Origin: an uncultured Phycisphaerales bacterium
Lineage (GTDB): Bacteria; Planctomycetota; Phycisphaerae; Sedimentisphaerales; Anaerobacaceae
Length of the DNA: 5,367 nucleotides
Assembly: GCA_937868145.1 (NCBI GenBank)
Contig: CALMMH010000439.1
Coordinates: forward strand, 1-5,367
Reading direction: 5' to 3'
Numbering within the stretch: the stretch's first letter is position 1; each line of letters begins with the position of its first letter. The translations under genes were made by a program, and so were the position numbers. Shown here one piece after another: positions 1-5,367 of this stretch. Under the pieces are notes generated by a model. It made no database searches. It was not told the DNA's origin and was given only the letters and a program-made list of their open reading frames with translations.

Positions 1-1346
1 AATGGTACAATCTGGCTGCGGATCTTCCGACGCCGATGCTGCCTCCGCTGGGCCCCGGGGGCAAACCGATATCCGCCGAGATGCTGGCGCCGGTGTTCCC
101 GATGAACATCATCGAGCAGGAAGTCAGCACACAGCGGTGGATCGACATCCCGGAAGACGTGCTGGATATCCTCTATCAGTGGCGTCCGGCTCCGCTGCGG
201 CGGGCCGTGCGTCTGGAGAAACTGCTCAAGACCCCCGCTCGCATCTACTACAAGGATGAGAGCGTCAGCCCGGCCGGCAGTCACAAGCCCAACACGGCGG
301 TGCCTCAGGCGTACTACAACAAGGTCGCCGGCATCAAGCGGCTGACCACCGAGACCGGCGCCGGCCAATGGGGCAGCGCCCTGGCGTTCGCTTGTTCCTT
401 CTTCGGCCTGGAGTGCAAGGTGTACATGGTGCGGATCAGCTTCGATCAGAAGCCTTTCCGCAAGCTGATGATGCAGGTCTGGGGCGCCAAGTGCATCGCC
501 AGTCCGAGCACGGAGACGAATGCGGGCCGCAAGGTCCTGGCCGAGATGCCGGATACGCCGGGCAGTCTGGGCATCGCCATCAGCGAGGCCGTCGAGGCCG
601 CGGTCACAGATCCGACCGGCCAGACCCGCTACTCCCTGGGCAGCGTGCTCAACCACGTCCTGCTCCACCAGACGATCATCGGCCTGGAGGCCAAGAAGCA
701 ATTGCAGATCGCCGGCGAGAAGCTTCCGGACGTCATCATCGGCTGCGCCGGCGGCGGCAGCAACTTCGCCGGACTGGCCTTCCCGTTCACCACCGACAAG
801 ATCAACGGCGCCAAGATCGACATCATTCCCGTCGAGCCGGCGGCCTGCCCGAAGATGACCCGTGGACCATTCGTCTACGATCACGGGGACACCGCCTGCA
901 TGACGCCGCTGCTGGCCATGTACTCGCTGGGCCACACCTTTGTCCCGGCCCCGATCCACGCGGGTGGCCTGCGCTACCACGGCATGGCGCCGTTGGTGTG
1001 CCAGGGCATCGTGGAAGGCCTGTTCTCGCCGAAGTCGTACGTTCAGAGCAAGTGCTACGAAGCGGCGCTCACCTGGGCCAAGACCGAAGGCGCCATCTGC
1101 GCCCCGGAAACCAGTCACGCGATCGCGGCGACGATCGACGAGGCGATCAAGGCCCGCGAGGAAGGCAAAGAGAAAGTCATTCTCTTCAGCTACAGCGGCC
1201 ACGGCCTGATGGATCTGTCCGGCTACGACAAGTTCATGTCGGGCAAGCTCACCGATTACGAGCTGCCTGAGGAAGTTCTGCAGCAGTGCACGAAGGACCT
1301 CGCGAACATGCCGAAGGCCCCGATGAGAAAAAGCGGCCGCTGGTAA
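1..1346 (+). CDS. trpB: Tryptophan synthase beta chain, TrpB2 type (5' end cut by window)
   Basis: This is a PLP-dependent enzyme that condenses indole with L-serine to give L-tryptophan in the cytoplasm. The reading frame is open from base 3 and starts with WYNLAADLPTPMLPPLGPGG, the usual N-terminal extension of TrpB2, so the true start lies just upstream and the ATG at 36 is internal. About 447 residues are visible, close to the full family length. Key motifs, numbered from the first visible codon: GSHKPN with the PLP lysine at about 95; ETGAGQWG with the catalytic glutamate at about 117, where W replaces the H of TrpB1 and marks the TrpB2 subfamily; the PLP-phosphate loop CAGGGSN at about 248-254; and the C-terminal FSYSGHGLMDLSGYD. 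No trpA lies downstream. TrpB2 enzymes often stand apart from trpA and may act on free indole or serine. The family is certain; the physiological role is less so. Confidence 0.96.
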   Translation, partial: WYNLAADLPTPMLPPLGPGGKPISAEMLAPVFPMNIIEQEVSTQRWIDIPEDVLDILYQWRPAPLRRAVRLEKLLKTPARIYYKDESVSPAGSHKPNTAVPQAYYNKVAGIKRLTTETGAGQWGSALAFACSFFGLECKVYMVRISFDQKPFRKLMMQVWGAKCIASPSTETNAGRKVLAEMPDTPGSLGIAISEAVEAAVTDPTGQTRYSLGSVLNHVLLHQTIIGLEAKKQLQIAGEKLPDVIIGCAGGGSNFAGLAFPFTTDKINGAKIDIIPVEPAACPKMTRGPFVYDHGDTACMTPLLAMYSLGHTFVPAPIHAGGLRYHGMAPLVCQGIVEGLFSPKSYVQSKCYEAALTWAKTEGAICAPETSHAIAATIDEAIKAREEGKEKVILFSYSGHGLMDLSGYDKFMSGKLTDYELPEEVLQQCTKDLANMPKAPMRKSGRW

Positions 1347-1368
1347 GACCGGCGGCCCGCTTCCCGCA

Positions 1369-1390
1369 CGGCCGCAGGGAGTTGCGGCCG
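1369..1390 (+). other. GC-rich hairpin between trpB2 and the barrel gene
   Basis: A perfect 8-bp inverted repeat (CGGCCGCA at 1369-1376 and TGCGGCCG at 1383-1390) flanks a 6-nt loop. It lies 22 nt after the trpB2 stop and 33 nt before the next start codon. No T-tract follows, so it is not a canonical intrinsic terminator. It could be an mRNA-stabilising or processing stem, a weak attenuator, or chance in GC-rich DNA. Confidence 0.4.
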
Positions 1391-1410
1391 GGTGATTCAC
1401 ATGCAATGGT

Positions 1411-1416
1411 AAGGAG
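1411..1416 (+). promoter_or_regulatory. Shine-Dalgarno site for the barrel gene
   Basis: AAGGAG lies 7 nt before ATG 1424. It decides the start against two in-frame upstream alternatives: ATG 1406, which has no SD, and an ATG at 1286 that would lie inside trpB2. Starting at 1424 also gives a clean signal peptide. Confidence 0.8.
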
Positions 1417-1423
1417 ACTGGAG

Positions 1424-2320
1424 ATGAAGCGTGTGTTTTTCGGGAGTGCCGGCGCCATTCGTTGCGTTGGGGCGCCTCTGTTGGCCGTGCTGTTGACGGC
1501 CGCGGTCGCCACGGCTCAGGAATGGGAAGGCGACATCCTGCAGGAGGAGAGCGGCAGCCTTCAGGCAACGGTCGGCGTCACGTGGGACAGCAAGTACATC
1601 TGGCGCGGGTTCGACATCTTCGACGACGAGAGCGTCACGCACATGATGGTCGATCTGAACCTCTGGGACACCGGGTTCGGCGTCGGCGTCGTCGGGCACC
1701 GCGCCAACTCCGGCGGATTCGAGGACCGCGAGCGGTGGGACGGCATCGCCTACTACCAGGGCGTTCTCTGGGACGGCGCTCCTCTGGCCACGAATTTCCG
1801 GCTCGGATATGTGTACTATTATTATCCGGAACTGAACGACGGCGAGTCGCTCAACATGCACGAAGGGCAGTTGGTTCTGGCCTGGCCGAACCTCCTGGCG
1901 CTGCCGGGTCTGCAGCCCAGCTACGCGTTGATCGCCATGGGGCAGGCGGATACGCCTTCGATGATTGCGGACGGCGGTTCCGGCCTGCTGCACATCGGCA
2001 TGCTGGATTACAGCTTCGCGACCCCGGGTTTCCTGCCGTGGACCGAGGAGCAGGTTTTCATCCTGCACTCCGAGGTGATCTACAACAGCGATGTCACCAT
2101 CACGCCGGTCAGTCCGCGCAATGACTGGACCATCGTGTACGCAAATCCCCCTCACGCTTTCACGAATGCGGTCTTCGGCGTCTCCACGGACTTTCCCCTC
2201 GATCCGGACGGCAATCTTCTGCTCACGCCGTCCGTGTACTACCAGATCACGATGGACAACGCCATCAACGAGGACGACAGTGAGTTCTGGGTGAGCGTCG
2301 GACTCAAATACGCCTTCTGA
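1424..2320 (+). CDS. Exported protein, probable outer-membrane beta-barrel of unknown function
   Basis: The predicted protein has 298 aa. Residues 1-31 are a Sec signal peptide: basic MKR start, hydrophobic core around 17-28, and AVATA before Q32 as a likely signal peptidase I site. The mature part alternates polar and hydrophobic/aromatic residues as barrel strands do, for example VGVTWDSKYIWRGFDIF at 50-66 and NFRLGYVYYYYPEL at 124-137. It ends in strand-like SVGLKYAF with a terminal phenylalanine, the usual BAM-recognised C-terminus of outer-membrane proteins. The early 'SKYIWRG' element and overall length recall the TIGR02001/PF09694 (Gcw_chp) family of uncharacterised proteins; this is recalled from memory, not searched. 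It starts 77 nt after trpB2, so read-through from trpB2 is possible, and a terminator follows. No substrate can be assigned. Confidence 0.85.
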   Translation: MKRVFFGSAGAIRCVGAPLLAVLLTAAVATAQEWEGDILQEESGSLQATVGVTWDSKYIWRGFDIFDDESVTHMMVDLNLWDTGFGVGVVGHRANSGGFEDRERWDGIAYYQGVLWDGAPLATNFRLGYVYYYYPELNDGESLNMHEGQLVLAWPNLLALPGLQPSYALIAMGQADTPSMIADGGSGLLHIGMLDYSFATPGFLPWTEEQVFILHSEVIYNSDVTITPVSPRNDWTIVYANPPHAFTNAVFGVSTDFPLDPDGNLLLTPSVYYQITMDNAINEDDSEFWVSVGLKYAF

Positions 2321-2344
2321 TCCATTTCCTTTCCTCGCATCTCC

Positions 2345-2374
2345 CGGGCCGGCCCTCGAAAGCCGGCCCGTTTC
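2345..2374 (+). terminator. Intrinsic terminator after the barrel gene
   Basis: A perfect 9-bp GC-rich stem (CGGGCCGGC at 2345-2353, GCCGGCCCG at 2362-2370) with an 8-nt loop is followed directly by TTTCGTT. It lies 24 nt after the stop at 2320 and before the start of the next gene. It separates the trpB2/barrel unit from the beta-helix/propeller gene. Confidence 0.8.
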
Positions 2375-2423
2375 GTTGGCGCATCCCGCGGGTTTTATGT
2401 CCGAATCGATGCTTGAAACGGTC

Positions 2424-2430
2424 GGAGGGT
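2424..2430 (+). promoter_or_regulatory. Shine-Dalgarno site for the beta-helix/propeller gene
   Basis: GGAGGGT ends 6 nt before ATG 2437. The same frame also offers TTG 2413 (upstream of the SD), ATG 2449 and ATG 2461. The spacing favours 2437; 2449 would be 18 nt away. Confidence 0.7.
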
Positions 2431-2436
2431 CCCCGT

Positions 2437-4509
2437 ATGCTGTGTCCCATGACAAACTCCATGATTCCGACCTCACAGCGTAAGACCGACGGCCGCGTCG
2501 ATGTGGCCCAAGGTCCCACCATCTTGAGAACCGCTTTGACGCTCGTCGTGCTCGCATCGAGTTTCTCGATCGGCGTCGTGCAAGGCGCGACATTCCACGT
2601 CTCGAAGTTGGGCGACGATTCGGATGGGCGAAGTTGGAAGACCGCTTTCCGCACCATCCAGAAGGGACTCGACGCCGTGCCGGACGACCGCGGCGGCCAT
2701 CAAGTCATCGTTCGGCCGGACACGTATATCGAGGCGAATCTTGCGCCGGCCCACAAAGGCGCCGCGGGGGCCTACAACACCTTGATCGGCGACTTCGACG
2801 GCAGTCTCGGCTCCGGCGCCACGGGGTGGGTCCTTATCGATTCGGGCGATCCAGAGAAGGGGTTCAAGAGCTGGGACTGGTGGGGTCCGATCCGCGCCTC
2901 CGACAAGCACTGGCCACACGGCAACAACCAGGAGACCTTCTCCAGCATCATCTGGGACCGTTGGACGTTGCGGCGCCTCTACACCGCCGGCGGCGACGGC
3001 GGCTTCTTCTGGGACCTGACCAACAAGAGCGGCGAAGGCTTCACCGTCGTGGTGGAGGACTGCGTGGGCACCGGACGGGCCTTCGGCGGCGGCGTGGCCT
3101 ATCCGATCGTGCGGCCCGAGGAACCGAGCGTGTTTCGGCGATGCTATTTCCTCGCGCTGGATTGGGTGGGCGACACCGCGGCGGTTCTCGTGGGCGGTTG
3201 GGAGAAGACGATGCCCGAATACCCGCACGTCGTGTTCGAAGATTGTACGCTGGTGCACACCGACAACGCAGTGGCCATGTCGTACGCCAGCCACTGCGCC
3301 CGGGCGAAATTCGTCAACTGCCGCATGATTGTGCTGAACTTCACGCAGCCGGAAATGGGCGGCAAATCGACCGGAATCATTTGCACGCAGGGACACTCGC
3401 CCACCGGCCGGTTGCACGTGGATCTGGAGGACTGCGTTCTGGCCGGCTACAGCGTGTTCACCGCGGGCGAAGACGGCAAAGCCGTCACGTACACGACCAA
3501 GGGCAGGACCCAGGCTTATGTGCAGTTCAAACAGGAGATGCCCGCGGGCTTCGAGCGGCTGGGCCTGTGGCCGACGGACCTCTTCGCCCAGATCGCTCCG
3601 CCTGCGTCTGGCTCGGCTTTGTCCGTGATTTCCTCGCGGCCTGTGTTGACCAAGTTGCCGTTGGCCTTCGCCAAAGCGATGGAAAACACCCCTGTCGTAT
3701 GGAACGGCCGACCGTTGCACATCCTGAATCGCCGCGACGATACGAAGAACGGCACGGATGACTACGTTAAGAGCATGTACCTCTACGCCGTGGACCTGGA
3801 CACAGGCGAGGAGGTGTCGCGATTTGCCGAGGGCCATTCTTTCGCGAACGCCTATGTGAACGGCTCCGAGCTGCACGTCTTCGCCAGCGAAGGGACCAAT
3901 CGCGACTGGTTCCAGAGCCTCTACCACTTCACAAGCCGCGACCTCAAGACCTGGACTCGCGAGCCCGCAATCCCCCAGGAAGGAGACGAACACTTGTTCA
4001 ACGCCTCCGTCTGCAGGGACGAGAAGGGCTTTCTCATGGCCTACGAGTCCAACAAACCCGTCTCGTTCTGCTTCAAGTTCGCCCGGTCTACGGACCTGTC
4101 GACATGGGAGAAGATCCCGGGCCTGATCTTCACCGGCGTGGACCACGAATACAGCGCCTGCCCGGTGATTCGGTATTTCTCGCCTTATTACTATGTTATC
4201 TACCTGCATGGGTTCATCCCGGGCCACAAGGGGTACACCCCGTTCCTGGCCCGATCGAAGGACCTGGCCGACTGGGAGCTCAGCCCGTTCAACCCGATCC
4301 TTGAGGCCGGTCCCGGCGAAGGGATCAACAACTCGGACGTCGACCTGTTCGAGTGGGAAGGCAAGACCTATCTCACCTACGCCACCGGCGACCAGGCCAC
4401 CTGGGGAGCCGTGCGCATCGCCCTCTATGACGGCCCGGTGCAGGAGTTTTTCACGCGTCACTTCCCGGTCGCAAGTCCCACTGTGAAAGTCACCGCGCGG
4501 ACCGAGTGA
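2437..4509 (+). CDS. Secreted beta-helix plus GH43/GH32-like beta-propeller protein
   Basis: The predicted protein has 690 aa. Residues 1-30 are a polar N-region, 31-50 a hydrophobic signal segment (TALTLVVLASSFSIGVVQGA), with likely cleavage near A51. Residues about 52-350 look like a right-handed parallel beta-helix (pectin-lyase-like): the entry motif TFHVSKLGDDSDGRSWKTAF, 'FRTIQKGLDAV', then recurring turns VVVEDC (205-209), VFRRCYF (232-238), VVFEDCTL (265-272), KFVNCRM (291-297) and VDLEDCVL (328-335). Residues about 415-675 look like a five-bladed propeller of the GH43/GH32/GH117 type, with repeated 'S-DL--W' blade motifs at 500-506, 551-557 and 607-613 and the strand pair NNSDVDLFEWEGKTYLTY at 631-648. 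Such proteins act on polysaccharides outside the cytoplasm. Catalytic carboxylates cannot be assigned from sequence alone, so hydrolase, lyase or mere carbohydrate binding are all open. It stands alone between two terminator-like hairpins. Confidence 0.88.
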   Translation: MLCPMTNSMIPTSQRKTDGRVDVAQGPTILRTALTLVVLASSFSIGVVQGATFHVSKLGDDSDGRSWKTAFRTIQKGLDAVPDDRGGHQVIVRPDTYIEANLAPAHKGAAGAYNTLIGDFDGSLGSGATGWVLIDSGDPEKGFKSWDWWGPIRASDKHWPHGNNQETFSSIIWDRWTLRRLYTAGGDGGFFWDLTNKSGEGFTVVVEDCVGTGRAFGGGVAYPIVRPEEPSVFRRCYFLALDWVGDTAAVLVGGWEKTMPEYPHVVFEDCTLVHTDNAVAMSYASHCARAKFVNCRMIVLNFTQPEMGGKSTGIICTQGHSPTGRLHVDLEDCVLAGYSVFTAGEDGKAVTYTTKGRTQAYVQFKQEMPAGFERLGLWPTDLFAQIAPPASGSALSVISSRPVLTKLPLAFAKAMENTPVVWNGRPLHILNRRDDTKNGTDDYVKSMYLYAVDLDTGEEVSRFAEGHSFANAYVNGSELHVFASEGTNRDWFQSLYHFTSRDLKTWTREPAIPQEGDEHLFNASVCRDEKGFLMAYESNKPVSFCFKFARSTDLSTWEKIPGLIFTGVDHEYSACPVIRYFSPYYYVIYLHGFIPGHKGYTPFLARSKDLADWELSPFNPILEAGPGEGINNSDVDLFEWEGKTYLTYATGDQATWGAVRIALYDGPVQEFFTRHFPVASPTVKVTARTE

Positions 4510-4537
4510 TCTTTCGCACATGACGACGAGGGAGTCC

Positions 4538-4573
4538 CCTCCGGAAATTTCTTCCGGAGGTCGCAGGTTTTTT
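4538..4573 (+). terminator. Probable intrinsic terminator after the propeller gene
   Basis: A perfect 9-bp stem (CCTCCGGAA at 4538-4546, TTCCGGAGG at 4552-4560) with a 5-nt loop lies 28 nt after the stop at 4509. A run of six T follows at 4568-4573. The T-run starts 7 nt after the stem rather than at once, which weakens the call a little. Confidence 0.65.
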
Positions 4574-4584
4574 CCGCCCGCGAA

Positions 4585-4600
4585 GCCGCGCCTCCGCGGC
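4585..4600 (+). other. Second small hairpin downstream of the terminator
   Basis: GCCGCG at 4585-4590 and CGCGGC at 4595-4600 form a 6-bp all-GC stem with a CCTC tetraloop. T-rich CTTTCT follows only at about 4611-4616. It may be a back-up termination or 3'-end structure; a chance occurrence is possible. Confidence 0.3.
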
Positions 4601-4649
4601 CGGTGAGACTCTTTCTACTCGGATTGTCCCCCGTCTGCGGGTGCGATAA

Positions 4650-4688
4650 CCAGGCAAATCCCCTTTTTTAAGTAGGTTATTTGCCTGG
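4650..4688 (+). promoter_or_regulatory. 10-bp perfect inverted repeat, candidate activator-binding site
   Basis: CCAGGCAAAT at 4650-4659 is repeated in inverted form as ATTTGCCTGG at 4679-4688, with a 19-bp spacer containing six T. Its centre lies about 100 bp before the start point expected from the sigma-54 promoter at 4742-4757, which is where enhancer-binding proteins of this promoter class usually bind. No T-run follows on either strand, so it is a poor terminator. A different, overlapping pairing (ATAACC 4646-4651 with GGTTAT 4675-4680) excludes the main one. The activator role is inferred from position and symmetry. Confidence 0.5.
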
Positions 4689-4741
4689 ATGTCCCCGTTT
4701 CAGACATTTGTTGCGCTTTCCTCTTCAGAATTTCCCCAGTA

Positions 4742-4757
4742 TGGCACGTTTCTTGCA
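4742..4757 (+). promoter_or_regulatory. Sigma-54 (-24/-12) promoter of the EF-hand gene
   Basis: TGGCACGTTTCTTGCA matches the RpoN consensus TGGCACG-N4-TTGCW at every fixed base, with the invariant GG and GC separated by exactly 10 bp. Setting the C of GC (4756) at -12 puts the start point near 4768 and gives a leader of about 94 nt before ATG 4862. Transcription would need RpoN and an AAA+ enhancer-binding activator, neither of which is in the window. Confidence 0.85.
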
Positions 4758-4846
4758 ACATATCATGCCATGTTTCGGGTCTCGACAGGACCTCAGCGGC
4801 GGAGACGTAGTGGCGTGTAGCCGGGTCTTTTTTCAATAGCATGGCG

Positions 4847-4853
4847 AAAGGAG
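4847..4853 (+). promoter_or_regulatory. Shine-Dalgarno site for the EF-hand gene
   Basis: AAAGGAG ends 8 nt before ATG 4862. It fixes the start of a gene that has no stop in the window, and excludes ATG 4841, which lies upstream of the SD. Confidence 0.8.
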
Positions 4854-4861
4854 TGGCAGCG

Positions 4862-5367
4862 ATGGATGTATCGAGCATTGGATTGAACGCACTTCACGGC
4901 CAGTTCGGGGCGAACGCCTCGCGGCCGGCGGGGGATCTCGACGAGGCGACCAGTCGCCTGATCCAGGACAAGGACAAGGATGGCAACGGCACGCTCAGCG
5001 CGGTGGAAATCTCCATTTCCGAAGAGGGATTCAGGCGGGCCGACGCCAACCAAGACGGGGAACTCGACGCCGATGAACTGAAAAACTCGGTCGACACGAT
5101 CGCAGCCGAGTTGATGGCGCAACGGCCCCCAAAACCCCCGAGCCTCGACGAGGCGACCGAGCGTCTGATCCAGGATCTGGATGAGGATGGCGACGGCGGT
5201 TTGAATTCCGAGGAGATCTCGATCTCTTCCGAGCTGTTCGAGGAGGCGGACACCGACGGCGACGGCAGCCTGAGCTTCGACGAGCTCAAGGCCGCGAGCG
5301 AGGCGATTGGCGAGGAGCTGCGTGAGACTGCGCCTCAGGGACCGCCCCCGGACGTCAAAGCGATGAC
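4862..5367 (+). CDS. EF-hand calcium-binding protein with two tandem EF-hand pairs (3' end cut)
   Basis: 168 complete codons are visible and the frame is still open at the window end. There are four canonical 12-residue EF loops with acidic residues at positions 1, 3 and 5 (N in some), G at 6, a hydrophobic residue at 8 and E at 12: DKDGNGTLSAVE (38-49), DANQDGELDADE (61-72), DEDGDGGLNSEE (107-118) and DTDGDGSLSFDE (130-141). All four should bind Ca2+. They form two pairs, each opened by LDEAT-RLIQD (26 and 95) and containing E-ISIS. There is no signal peptide or membrane segment; the N-terminus MDVSSIGLNALHGQFGANAS is polar-amphipathic, so the protein is cytosolic or leaves by a route other than Sec. 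A proline-rich stretch (ETAPQGPPPDV) begins at about 156. Role unknown: Ca2+ sensor or buffer. A perfect sigma-54 promoter precedes it. Confidence 0.88.
   Translation, partial: MDVSSIGLNALHGQFGANASRPAGDLDEATSRLIQDKDKDGNGTLSAVEISISEEGFRRADANQDGELDADELKNSVDTIAAELMAQRPPKPPSLDEATERLIQDLDEDGDGGLNSEEISISSELFEEADTDGDGSLSFDELKAASEAIGEELRETAPQGPPPDVKAM
4937..5212 (+). repeat. Tandem duplication within the EF-hand gene, 207-bp period
   Basis: CTCGACGAGGCGACC occurs at 4937-4951 and again, identically, at 5144-5158. The following bases stay close (CGCCTGATCCAGGAC against CGTCTGATCCAGGAT). The period is 207 bp or 69 codons, in frame, so each unit encodes one EF-hand pair. The second copy diverges gradually, mostly at third positions near its start. 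An internal duplication within the gene is the simplest reading. Confidence 0.8.

Noticed and set aside
2..259. Short + strand open frame at the left edge
   Set aside because: It lies out of frame inside trpB2, whose own frame carries the conserved N-terminal extension over the same bases.
1369..1390. Intrinsic terminator between trpB2 and the barrel gene
   Set aside because: The stem is good but GGTGATTCAC follows instead of a T-run, so it is listed only as a hairpin.
1397..2593. 398-codon minus-strand open frame opposite the barrel gene
   Set aside because: It runs through the terminator at 2345-2374 and is antisense to a gene with a signal peptide and barrel C-terminus. The translation is rich in R, G and V as expected for a shadow frame.
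2473..4521. 682-codon open frame on the minus strand opposite the propeller gene
   Set aside because: It is the GC-rich antisense shadow of a gene with clear domains, signal peptide and SD; its translation is low in complexity and matches nothing known to me.
4621..4740. Riboswitch (for example the c-di-GMP GEMM class) upstream of the EF-hand gene
   Set aside because: I could not match the conserved core of a known class, and the stretch lies upstream of the predicted start point, so it would not be in the transcript.
4615..4878. 87-codon open frame on the minus strand across the intergenic region
   Set aside because: It overlaps the sigma-54 promoter, the inverted repeat and the start of the EF-hand gene, has no good SD, and shows no recognisable motif. 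The region is better explained as regulatory.

Overview
The window is GC-rich (mostly above 60 % by eye), with four genes all on the + strand. The gene content fits a free-living Gram-negative-type bacterium with an outer membrane: a TrpB2-type tryptophan synthase, a small outer-membrane beta-barrel candidate, a large secreted beta-helix/beta-propeller protein and an EF-hand protein behind a sigma-54 promoter. The combination, especially the secreted beta-helix plus glycosidase-like propeller, is reminiscent of Planctomycetota (Phycisphaerae-like) or related PVC bacteria. That placement is an inference from style, not from a marker gene.

Layout. (1) Bases 1-1346: nearly complete trpB2, missing only its first few codons. 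(2) Bases 1347-1423: a short gap with a GC-rich hairpin and a strong Shine-Dalgarno site. (3) Bases 1424-2320: a 298-aa exported protein with a predicted outer-membrane barrel fold, followed by a clear intrinsic terminator at 2345-2374. (4) Bases 2437-4509: a 690-aa secreted protein with an N-terminal right-handed beta-helix region and a C-terminal GH43/GH32-like propeller. (5) Bases 4510-4861: a 352-bp intergenic region holding a terminator-like hairpin, a second small hairpin, a 10-bp perfect inverted repeat and an excellent -24/-12 (sigma-54) promoter. (6) Bases 4862 to the end: an EF-hand protein built of two tandem EF-hand pairs, running off the window.

The genes do not form one obvious pathway. 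trpB2 and the barrel gene may be co-transcribed, ending at the terminator after the barrel gene. The beta-helix/propeller gene looks like its own unit. The EF-hand gene is a separate unit with the best-defined regulation in the window: sigma-54 promoter, candidate upstream activator site and a 94-nt leader. No mobile element, CRISPR array, tRNA or rRNA was seen. The most interesting part is the regulatory region plus the repeated EF-hand protein at the right end. I see no clear evidence of a wholly new multi-gene system.
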